The notes below the pieces were generated by a model that was not told the origin of the DNA, searched no databases, and saw nothing but the letters and a program-made list of their open reading frames with translations. DNA of 9,240 nucleotides from an uncultured beta proteobacterium (lineage in GTDB: Bacteria; Pseudomonadota; Gammaproteobacteria; Burkholderiales; Burkholderiaceae): positions 1-9,240 of the forward strand of contig CAIVXR010000174.1 of NCBI GenBank assembly GCA_903909925.1. The letters run 5' to 3'. Position numbers and translations under genes: made by a program. Below, in pieces: positions 1 through 5,839 of this stretch; within the stretch, counting starts at the first letter, position 1; every line of letters starts with the position of its first letter.

Positions 1-1245
1 CCCCACAGGCAAGTTGCGGGCGGTGAATAAGAGTTGATTCATTTGTTCGGCTGAAATAGCTTCAGTACGTGATAAGCCTGAGCCATTTTCAATTACAAGG
101 CCAGGAAAATCTAAACCGTTTTGTTTAAGCCAACTCTGAATCACTAATTGCCCATTAGAAGTGGTGGCCGGCTTACCCATTTTTTCTAGTGCCAATGTCA
201 AGAGAACTTGGCGTGCCATGACGTTATTGGAATACTTATTAATATCTACAACATCATCAGCAAGATTGATGCCTTCAAACTCCATGAGTAATCGTGCAGC
301 AAGCGGGACATTACCATTTTTCCCGATGGGAGTTTTTGCCCATGTGCCACCTGCTAGTTCCCAAGCAGCAGCAAAGCCTTGTGTAAGAAAAGTATTGGCA
401 TCTAATGCAACAACGTTATAGTTAACGCCTTTGCAGGCACTAGGAAACGCTCCTGAAAACTGGGCTACTAGCGGCTGATTACTTTTAGTTGTGCTCTCAG
501 GATCTAAGTTGAAGCGAAGATCACTCTTCCAGTTATCGCAAGACCGATCCACCAGCTGCATCTGATTATCAATCCTGAGCTGTGAAAGCGCTGGGGTATA
601 GCTAATATCGATAAATTCAGCTGAGCGTGACTTGCCTAGCTGGAACGATAGGGTTCTAAATGCATAGAGCAATGGATCAGGAGGCACGTTATATGCACGA
701 AGAGCCTCGCCATCAATTGTGTTGTGTTCCATTACCTCAGGCGCGTAGGCACTGCGATCAAAGAATAAATTGCCATCTATTCTTTGAATACCAAGCGCTT
801 GTAATGACTTCATCAACTTGGAAAGTTCTTCAGGAATGAGTTTTGGATCGCCCGTACCTTGTAAGTACAAATTTCCCTTGAGAACACCTTGGCGAATAAA
901 CCCATCGGTATAGATATTAGTTCGCCAACGATATTGCGGACCTAAAATATCTAAACCTGCTAGCGTGGTTAGCAACTTCATAGTTGATGCAGGGTTCATG
1001 ACTTCAGTAGCCCGCCAATCTAGGATATTTTTTGAGGTATTTTTTCCTGGGCGAGCAGATTCAATCTCTACTACTGAAATACTCACTGAATCTTGTGGAA
1101 TTTGACTGCGCGCTAAGCTGATGGCAACTGCTTGAGGTAGAACTGTACGTATTTCCTCAGCCTTTGCTTGTAGAGCAAAAATGCAAAAACCAGTCCACAG
1201 AATTCTGAGGGCTATAAAAACAAAATGACGTATCGATTGCTGCAT
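1..1245 (-). CDS. dacB: D-alanyl-D-alanine carboxypeptidase/endopeptidase (PBP4 family), 3' end beyond the window
   Basis: Periplasmic penicillin-binding protein of the PBP4/DacB (peptidase S13) family, which removes the terminal D-Ala of peptidoglycan pentapeptides and can cut peptide cross-links. The first 415 residues are visible. Residues 1-29 form a signal peptide with a probable cut after LQAKA. The nucleophile motif SxxK is STMK at 87-90, inside NPASTMKLLTTLAGL. The SxN motif is SNN at 339-341 (YSNNVMARQ), and the family block ENGSGLSR lies at 386-393. The third motif, KTG, is expected further on and lies off the left edge. The long insertion between SxxK and SxN is typical of PBP4. 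An in-frame TGA (the kinase stop) lies 16 codons upstream with no other start between, so ATG at 1245 is the only reasonable start. There is no clear Shine-Dalgarno sequence. It lies 48 bases after the sensor kinase on the same strand, so co-transcription is possible. Confidence 0.93.
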   Translation of the reverse strand, partial: MQQSIRHFVFIALRILWTGFCIFALQAKAEEIRTVLPQAVAISLARSQIPQDSVSISVVEIESARPGKNTSKNILDWRATEVMNPASTMKLLTTLAGLDILGPQYRWRTNIYTDGFIRQGVLKGNLYLQGTGDPKLIPEELSKLMKSLQALGIQRIDGNLFFDRSAYAPEVMEHNTIDGEALRAYNVPPDPLLYAFRTLSFQLGKSRSAEFIDISYTPALSQLRIDNQMQLVDRSCDNWKSDLRFNLDPESTTKSNQPLVAQFSGAFPSACKGVNYNVVALDANTFLTQGFAAAWELAGGTWAKTPIGKNGNVPLAARLLMEFEGINLADDVVDINKYSNNVMARQVLLTLALEKMGKPATTSNGQLVIQSWLKQNGLDFPGLVIENGSGLSRTEAISAEQMNQLLFTARNLPVG

Positions 1246-1251
1246 CTCGAT

Positions 1252-1279
1252 AGGATAAACCCAGGAGGATAGAAGGCAA
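1252..1279 (-). promoter_or_regulatory. Weak candidate promoter for dacB, giving a near-leaderless transcript
   Basis: On the minus strand TTGCCT (1279-1274) and TATCCT (1257-1252) are 16 bases apart, each matching the sigma70 hexamers at 4 of 6 bases. The -10-like box ends 6 bases before the dacB ATG, so transcription would begin at or beside the start codon. This would fit the missing ribosome binding site, but such half-matches are common by chance. Confidence 0.2.
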
Positions 1280-1300
1280 AGGAGCGCCTTTAATCAAAGG
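1278..1300 (-). repeat. AAAGG/CCTTT alternating inverted repeats over the kinase stop codon
   Basis: On the plus strand AAAGG (1278-1282), CCTTT (1287-1291) and AAAGG (1296-1300) follow one another with 4-base gaps. In the minus-strand transcript the middle arm can pair with either neighbour, giving two mutually exclusive short hairpins. They cover the end of the sensor kinase gene and the gap before dacB. No U tract follows, so this is not a standard terminator. The stems are only 5 bp and may have no function. Confidence 0.35.
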
Positions 1301-3732
1301 CTTGCATGCTTGGCCGCATAGGCATCAATCATCAGATTTTGCTCCACGAGTAATGCAATGAATGCATTGACTCTATCTGGTAATGGACCCGCCAATTCTA
1401 GGGCCTCACAGCTTTGAACAAAGCGCGGGGCACTCAAAAGTTGGGCGCCACCCTTGATTTTATGCAGCATACTTGCCAAGCTATTCTCATCAATAGGCTC
1501 AGTTTTTAGTATGTTAAGCGTTTGAATATGAACTTTCTTAATCTCTTCTAATATGAGCAGAATCTGGCTTGGATTTTGTTTCAAGAGGTTGGAAAAAAGG
1601 TCAAAAGAGTATTCTCCAGCAGTATCAGCCACCTCTTGCTCGTCAGCAATTTCTTGCGAAATGAAATGGCGAGCAAGTTCATTTTCTAACGTCATTAAGT
1701 TTAAAGGTTTGATCAGAACTCCATTCATACCAGCAGCAAGAAATTGTTCTCGAGAATCTAAGGCATAGATATCTGCAGTAATACCAATGATGACAATCTC
1801 ACGATGACCCAAAGAGCGAATGTGCTTTGCTAATTCTGAGCCCTGCATGCCTGGGATAGATTGATCGGTGAGTAGGACATCAAAATCCTGTTGGCCTAAT
1901 AGCTCAAGTGCAGCGCTAGCGCTTTCGCAGACTTGCACCTCAAGCCCTAGCACTTCTAGTTGTAAGGAAATAATTTGTCGGCTCGCAGGATGATCTTCAA
2001 CCACCAGGGCCGTAAGTAGGCGATTTCCATCCTGAGACTTTTTGGAAACTAGTCTTCGGGATATCGGTGACTTATCTACATGATTATTCTTTTTTGCAGC
2101 AATGCTCGTTCGTGGCAGTGCCAAGCAAAAATGAATATTGCTACCAAAGCCAGGAGCACTTTCAAAGTAAAGCTGGCTATTCATGGAGGTGACCAAATGA
2201 TTGGTAATAGTTAGACCTAGACCAGTACCATTTTGCTGATCTGTTTTACCTGGAACTTGTTCAAAAGCTTGTAGAGCGAGCTTGATTTCCTCGGCACCCA
2301 TACCAATTCCGGTATCGATGACTCTAAATTCAAGTAATTGCCCCGCATGATCATCTGCTAGCACGCTGATTGAGAAGTAGATTTCACCATGATCAGTAAA
2401 TTTAATTGCATTACTAAGTAAATTTTGCAGAATTTGACGTAGTCGCAATGTATCAATCATTAAGACAGTAGCAATTCGTGGATCTTTGGAGGTATGAAGG
2501 ATAAGATTTTGCTGGTCTGCCATTGTTGAGAAATTTGAATGAATATCATCAATCAAAGTATTGAGACAGCAAGGTTCTAAATTTAAGGTAAGCTTTCCAG
2601 CCTCAATCTTTGAAAGGTCTAGTACTTGATTCAGAATGCCTAGTAATGATTGCGCTGAAGAATGGGCGCTCTTTAGTAGGGACTTTTCCTTTTCTGGAAA
2701 TTCCTGATTACTGAGCAATAACTCTTGCACCCCTAAGATTGCATTCATCGGAGTACGAATTTCATGGCTCATGGTCGCAAGAAAGGCAGATTTAGCAGCA
2801 TTCGCTTTTTCAGCTAGATCTTTAGATGCCATTAAGCCTGCAGTTTCTTCTTCTTGATGGGAATGCTTTTTTTGTAGCCACCAGAATAAAAGACTACCAA
2901 GCATCAATATAGCGAAGGTCGATAGCCAAGGTAGGGCGCTATAAGTAGAGCTTCTATTTTGTATGGTGCTCAAATCACCAAGTGTAAATAGTTGGCCTGA
3001 TTCTATGGGGTCCAAGCTTTTTAAATAGTTGCTTAAGAGATTATGAAGGGCAGCATCTTCATGAGAAATGATCCATTGATATGCAAAAGGCTCTCGGCTG
3101 TATAGACCATCTAGCTGTAGTTCTGACCTATTAAACTTTTGGATTAGCTGATGAGCCAGTCGAATGGGCAATACCAAGGCCTCAATATCGTTTTTGAGTA
3201 AATCGAAAATGAGTTTTTCAGTATGCGAAGAGATGCTTGCTTGAGGATGCTCAGGCATTGGCGGGTTTTCAAAGCCCCGTTCAAAGTAGGCAACATTGGT
3301 AGGAGAAATAGATCTAATATTTTTGTGAGGCGTCGTCAAAATTGCATCATGCCCCCAAAAGATTGCCTCTGATAGAGAGCCAAATCTCAGGTATTCCTCA
3401 TTTAGGCTTGGTGGATCAATAATAAAATTGACTTCACCATTCGCTAGTTGATGAAGTCCTTCTTGTTCGGTCTTTCTCCACTTTGGCAAAAATTCTTGCC
3501 CAGTAGATTCCCCAAGTCTTTTTAAAAGCTTATAAAAGACCCCAGATTTTTTCTTGTCCTGCTCAGCTTGCAAGTAAGGCGCATATTTCTCGTGAATACT
3601 GAAGTGCACTACGGGGTTTTCATCGATCCATCGCTGTTCTGCCGAGCTCGGAGAACTGGCATAAGTCATGCCACGTGCCTCATGAAATAGTGGGCAAGTC
3701 AGCAAGGATACACAGACGATGAATCGATACAT
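1294..3732 (-). CDS. Hybrid sensor histidine kinase with one periplasmic binding domain, receiver and HPt (BvgS/EvgS-like)
   Basis: Inner-membrane phosphorelay kinase of 812 residues. A short hydrophobic leader (1-20) precedes one periplasmic solute-binding-like domain (about 35-250, including the typical ENPVVHFSIHEKYAPY stretch). Next come one transmembrane helix (about 268-286), a short charged linker, and a HisKA domain with phospho-acceptor H323 in ATMSHEIRTPMNAILG. The ATPase domain has N box N441 (LLSNAIKFTDHG), G1 box VIDTGIGM (471-478), F box and G2 box GTGLGLTIT (502-510). The receiver domain (about 573-690) has E579/D580, phospho-acceptor D623 (LLTDQSIPGMQG), T652 and K675 (LIKP). 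A C-terminal HPt domain carries H757 in MLHKIKGGAQLL. All relay residues are present, so it should be active. BvgS and EvgS have two binding domains and BvgS adds a PAS domain; here there is one and no PAS. It starts 7 bases after the response regulator stop with a poor ribosome binding site, which suggests translational coupling. The signal is unknown. Confidence 0.95.
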   Translation of the reverse strand: MYRFIVCVSLLTCPLFHEARGMTYASSPSSAEQRWIDENPVVHFSIHEKYAPYLQAEQDKKKSGVFYKLLKRLGESTGQEFLPKWRKTEQEGLHQLANGEVNFIIDPPSLNEEYLRFGSLSEAIFWGHDAILTTPHKNIRSISPTNVAYFERGFENPPMPEHPQASISSHTEKLIFDLLKNDIEALVLPIRLAHQLIQKFNRSELQLDGLYSREPFAYQWIISHEDAALHNLLSNYLKSLDPIESGQLFTLGDLSTIQNRSSTYSALPWLSTFAILMLGSLLFWWLQKKHSHQEEETAGLMASKDLAEKANAAKSAFLATMSHEIRTPMNAILGVQELLLSNQEFPEKEKSLLKSAHSSAQSLLGILNQVLDLSKIEAGKLTLNLEPCCLNTLIDDIHSNFSTMADQQNLILHTSKDPRIATVLMIDTLRLRQILQNLLSNAIKFTDHGEIYFSISVLADDHAGQLLEFRVIDTGIGMGAEEIKLALQAFEQVPGKTDQQNGTGLGLTITNHLVTSMNSQLYFESAPGFGSNIHFCLALPRTSIAAKKNNHVDKSPISRRLVSKKSQDGNRLLTALVVEDHPASRQIISLQLEVLGLEVQVCESASAALELLGQQDFDVLLTDQSIPGMQGSELAKHIRSLGHREIVIIGITADIYALDSREQFLAAGMNGVLIKPLNLMTLENELARHFISQEIADEQEVADTAGEYSFDLFSNLLKQNPSQILLILEEIKKVHIQTLNILKTEPIDENSLASMLHKIKGGAQLLSAPRFVQSCEALELAGPLPDRVNAFIALLVEQNLMIDAYAAKHASL

Positions 3733-3739
3733 ACTGCTT

Positions 3740-4363
3740 TTAGCTTTCGATAATCTTATTCATGCGGCAGAACAAGATTAAGTCGGCAATATTGTTGATG
3801 CCAAGTTTGTCAAACACTCTAGTCTTATAAGTAGCAACAGTTTTATTGCTGATATGTAGCATGTCTGAAATTTGCTGATTGGTGTTACCTTTGCCAAGAT
3901 ATTTCATGACTTGTAACTCTCGATCAGAAATTAATGCCAACTTATCATTGTCACTTAATGAGCTGTTGCCATTTTTTCCATGAGTGAAAAAGTTATACCC
4001 TTGTGATATTGCAACGCAGGCGGCTAGGATTACGTCAGCCCCCGCAGTTTTATTGACAAAGCCATGCCCACCAAGTGATCGAACCCTACCACCGTATACC
4101 GCTTCATCCATGCTTGATAGGACTAGAACTCTTACATCGGGATACATTAAGCCAATGCGCCTAATGACATCAAATCCATCAGTCTTGGGCATGTCGAGAT
4201 CCAGAATCACCATATTCGGATTTACTTCTTTCATAGACCGAAGACATTCTTCCCCATTCTGAGCCTGTCCTGCAATCTCAAATAACAGCTGATCTTGCAG
4301 CATACTTTTAAGAGCCATCAGCATTGCTGGATGGTCGTCTACCAACATCACGCGTTTTCTCAT
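3740..4363 (-). CDS. NarL/LuxR-family response regulator (EvgA/BvgA-like), partner of the adjacent hybrid kinase
   Basis: Cytoplasmic DNA-binding response regulator of 207 residues, the usual size for the NarL/EvgA/BvgA family. The receiver domain (about 3-120) has the acidic pair D9/D10 (MLVDDHP), phospho-acceptor D55 in ILDLDMPKTDGFD, the switch residue S83 or S84 in VLVLSSMDE, and K105 (FVNKTAG). A LuxR-type helix-turn-helix follows (about 143-203): SDRELQVMKYLGKGNTNQQISDMLHISNKTVATYKTRVFDKLG in pieces, with the family's Glu and the recognition-helix pattern KTVATYKTRVF. The start has a good GGAG site 7 bases upstream. Its ATG shares one base with the stop of the EAL-domain gene (TAATG), a classic coupling arrangement, and the kinase follows after 7 bases. 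It probably receives phosphate from the kinase HPt domain (inference from pairing). Targets are unknown; autoregulation through the repeats at 5282-5336 is a reasonable guess. Confidence 0.94.
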   Translation of the reverse strand: MRKRVMLVDDHPAMLMALKSMLQDQLLFEIAGQAQNGEECLRSMKEVNPNMVILDLDMPKTDGFDVIRRIGLMYPDVRVLVLSSMDEAVYGGRVRSLGGHGFVNKTAGADVILAACVAISQGYNFFTHGKNGNSSLSDNDKLALISDRELQVMKYLGKGNTNQQISDMLHISNKTVATYKTRVFDKLGINNIADLILFCRMNKIIES

Positions 4364-5205
4364 TACTTGTCTCCGTTTTGGTTTGGTTGTGGATGAGGGT
4401 GCAGCGAAAAAATAGCCTTCGCAATACGGCTATCGTTAATCTGGAGCATCTGATGGCGACTGATGGGCGACATCATCAGGCCGCCGTAACAATGATCCGC
4501 TTGCAACGCAGATGCATTTTCTAAATCCTTGACAAGACTGACGTTGCTTGCATATATTTGCGTGGAAGAATAAGGAGATTTTTTGAGCTTAGTTATCACA
4601 CTATCTGAGAGTGTCTTATCGCGAAGCTTGCTCATATCGATATGAATACCTTCTACTTGCATTTCAGAAATCCATTGCAATTGCTGCGCGCCTCCTGAGA
4701 AGTTCATGAAATGCAGCAAGACCCCTAGTCTTCGCATACGTAACAGACCCTCTTTACATGCTTTGGTAATATCCGAATCAGGAAGAGATGGCACTCCTAA
4801 CGCAATAAGACCTACCGGAAGTCTTGAGTTCAGAATCAGATCGCTCATAGCATCGATGTAAGCGCTAGAGGCAATTGCATGCGTTGGCACTGGCAGAATG
4901 CCAGGAATAAAACGCCCGCTGCGATACCAGTAGGAAATCGTATCTAAGCCCTCCATAAATAAACGCAGTAATTGCATATCGGAGGTAGTCATTAGTGGTC
5001 TAAATATTGAGCCGGTCAGTTTTGTTCCCTTAAAGTTAAAAATGGGTTCATGGCTAATCGCTTGTCGCTTGGACCAGGACTGGTGTTCTTCTAGGGCTTG
5101 GCTAGTAATGCCAAGCCAGGGCGCGCCACAGGCGTCGCGGACTTCTTGGAAGGGTTTGTTCTTCCATGCCTTTACAAGCGTGTACAGCCGGGATTTCGGG
5201 CTCAT
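4363..5205 (-). CDS. Degenerate EAL-domain protein, probably without phosphodiesterase activity
   Basis: Predicted soluble cytoplasmic protein of 280 residues with no signal peptide or membrane helix. Residues from about 50 onward follow the order of an EAL domain, the fold that hydrolyses cyclic-di-GMP: HEPIFNFKGTKLTG (52-65) matches the usual QPI...G start, VEGIHIDMSKL (184-194) matches the KID strand, and CYGGLMMSPIS (239-249) matches the QGY...SKP block. The catalytic residues do not survive. EAL is replaced by SIF (66-68), the ITE Glu strand reads ALGV, DDFG reads FMNFSG (166-171), and AEGVE reads ASNVS. Only the Asp of the KID strand remains (D190). It is therefore probably a binding or protein-interaction module, as known for other degenerate EAL proteins such as YdiV. 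Residues 1-45 match nothing I recognise. ATG at 5205 is preferred because GGAG sits 7 bases upstream; ATG at 5211 has only one base of spacing. It is the first gene of the operon, overlapping the response regulator by one base. Confidence 0.78.
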   Translation of the reverse strand: MSPKSRLYTLVKAWKNKPFQEVRDACGAPWLGITSQALEEHQSWSKRQAISHEPIFNFKGTKLTGSIFRPLMTTSDMQLLRLFMEGLDTISYWYRSGRFIPGILPVPTHAIASSAYIDAMSDLILNSRLPVGLIALGVPSLPDSDITKACKEGLLRMRRLGVLLHFMNFSGGAQQLQWISEMQVEGIHIDMSKLRDKTLSDSVITKLKKSPYSSTQIYASNVSLVKDLENASALQADHCYGGLMMSPISRHQMLQINDSRIAKAIFSLHPHPQPNQNGDK

Positions 5206-5281
5206 CAGCATTCTCCAATCGGTGACTGTCCAGTCTAGGCAGGACGGATTGGAGCGGTAAGGGCTTAAGGCTGATTTATTT

Positions 5282-5297
5282 GTAGGAATTAACCTAC
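5282..5297. promoter_or_regulatory. Inverted repeat GTAGG-N6-CCTAC, candidate operator
   Basis: A perfect 5-bp inverted repeat with a 6-base AT-rich spacer lies just downstream of the predicted start of the minus-strand signalling operon. Read on the minus strand, one arm gives ATTCCTA (5289-5283), which fits the heptad described for BvgA, (A/T)TTC(C/T)TA. That makes it a candidate binding site for the operon's own NarL-type regulator. This is an inference from position and pattern only. Confidence 0.35.
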
Positions 5298-5309
5298 CAG
5301 CCTGTCCAA

Positions 5310-5338
5310 ATTATAAATAGGCCCTAAATCCCTATTAA
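5310..5338 (-). promoter_or_regulatory. Predicted sigma70 promoter of the EAL/regulator/kinase operon
   Basis: On the minus strand, -35 TTAATA (5338-5333) and a perfect -10 TATAAT (5315-5310) are separated by 17 bases. Transcription would start near 5303, leaving a leader of about 95 bases before the first gene. The spacer and -35 box carry the inverted repeat AATAGG-N9-CCTATT, so a regulator bound there would directly affect polymerase. Confidence 0.55.
5316..5336. promoter_or_regulatory. Inverted repeat AATAGG-N9-CCTATT inside the predicted operon promoter
   Basis: Perfect 6-bp arms at 5316-5321 and 5331-5336 with a 9-base spacer. They share the TAGG/CCTA core with the repeat at 5282-5297 and overlap the -35 and spacer of the predicted minus-strand promoter. 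A protein-binding site is plausible; the regulator is not known. Confidence 0.35.
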
Positions 5339-5351
5339 TTTATGGCCTTTA

Positions 5352-5384
5352 CCCTTGAAATCTCGGGGATCAGACCTATATAAT
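5352..5384 (+). promoter_or_regulatory. groES promoter: overlapping sigma32-like and sigma70-like elements
   Basis: CCCTTGAA (5352-5359) matches the heat-shock sigma32 -35 consensus. It is followed after 14 bases by ACCTATAT (5374-5381), which agrees with CCCCATNT at 5 of 7 defined positions. The same stretch also reads as a sigma70 promoter, TTGAAA (5355-5360), 18 bases, TATAAT (5379-5384). Transcription would start near 5391, within the CIRCE element, with a leader of about 130 bases. Confidence 0.65.
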
Positions 5385-5410
5385 CAGCACTCCCTACACA
5401 CGAGTGCTAA
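5384..5410 (+). promoter_or_regulatory. CIRCE operator (HrcA binding site) of groESL
   Basis: TCAGCACTC, 9 bases, GAGTGCTAA. This matches the CIRCE consensus TTAGCACTC-N9-GAGTGCTAA with a single change at the second base of the left arm. It overlaps the end of the -10 box and the predicted transcription start, the position at which HrcA represses chaperone operons. The hrcA gene itself is not in the window. Confidence 0.93.
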
Positions 5411-5520
5411 AAATGGCTGATCTTTGATTAAATCTACCTTAGTTTTCGTGTGAAGAGATTATAAAGCATTGATTTATATGGAATTTTAATTAGTTAACAC
5501 TTACTAACATAGGAGAAGAG
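5411..5520 (+). promoter_or_regulatory. groES leader and ribosome binding site
   Basis: About 110 AT-rich bases between CIRCE and groES hold no convincing small gene. AGGAGA at 5511-5516 is a strong Shine-Dalgarno site ending 4 bases before ATG at 5521, which fixes the groES start. A weak TTAGT/ACTAA inverted repeat (5490-5507) lies directly before it. Confidence 0.6.
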
Positions 5521-5811
5521 ATGAATTTGCGTCCCTTACATGATCGCGTAATCATCAAGCGTTTAGATCAAGAATCAAAAACTGCTTCTGGAATCATCAT
5601 TCCTGATGCTGCCGCAGAAAAGCCAGATCAAGGCGAAATTTTGGCAGTAGGTCCAGGCAAGCGTGATGACAGCGGCAAATTAAATGCACCAGACGTCAAA
5701 GTAGGTGATCGGGTGTTATTTGGTAAGTATGCAGGCCAAACGGTCAAAGTCGATGGTGACGAACTTCTCGTAATGCGCGAAGAAGACATCATGGCAGTTG
5801 TGCAGAAGTAA
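5521..5811 (+). CDS. groES: Co-chaperonin GroES (Hsp10)
   Basis: Cytoplasmic 10-kDa co-chaperonin that forms the seven-membered lid on GroEL and releases its mobile loop contacts in step with ATP turnover. The 96 residues equal the usual bacterial length. Family signatures are the N-terminal MNLRPLHDRVIIKRL, the mobile loop QESKTASGIIIPDAAAEKPDQG (in pieces, about 17-38, with the GroEL-contacting hydrophobic triplet III at 25-27), the GEILAVGPG strand, GDRVLFGKYAGQTVKVDGDELLVMREEDI (about 62-90) and the C-terminal IMAVVQ. The start is set by a strong ribosome binding site. groEL follows after 28 bases in the standard groESL order. Control is by the CIRCE operator and probably a heat-shock sigma factor at the upstream promoter. 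Confidence 0.99.
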   Translation: MNLRPLHDRVIIKRLDQESKTASGIIIPDAAAEKPDQGEILAVGPGKRDDSGKLNAPDVKVGDRVLFGKYAGQTVKVDGDELLVMREEDIMAVVQK

Positions 5812-5839
5812 TTTCAGTATTTAAGAGAGGAATTCAATC

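Noticed and set aside
161..421. Plus-strand open frame of 86 codons
   Set aside because: It lies antisense within dacB, whose protein has clear PBP4 motifs; the antisense frame has no recognisable domain or ribosome binding site.
3984..4524. Plus-strand open frames opposite the response regulator and EAL genes
   Set aside because: They are antisense shadows of well-supported genes with no domain content of their own.
5490..5507. TTAGT/ACTAA hairpin before the groES ribosome binding site as an RNA thermometer
   Set aside because: The stem is only 5 A/U-rich pairs, does not include the AGGAGA site, and would not be stable enough to control initiation convincingly.
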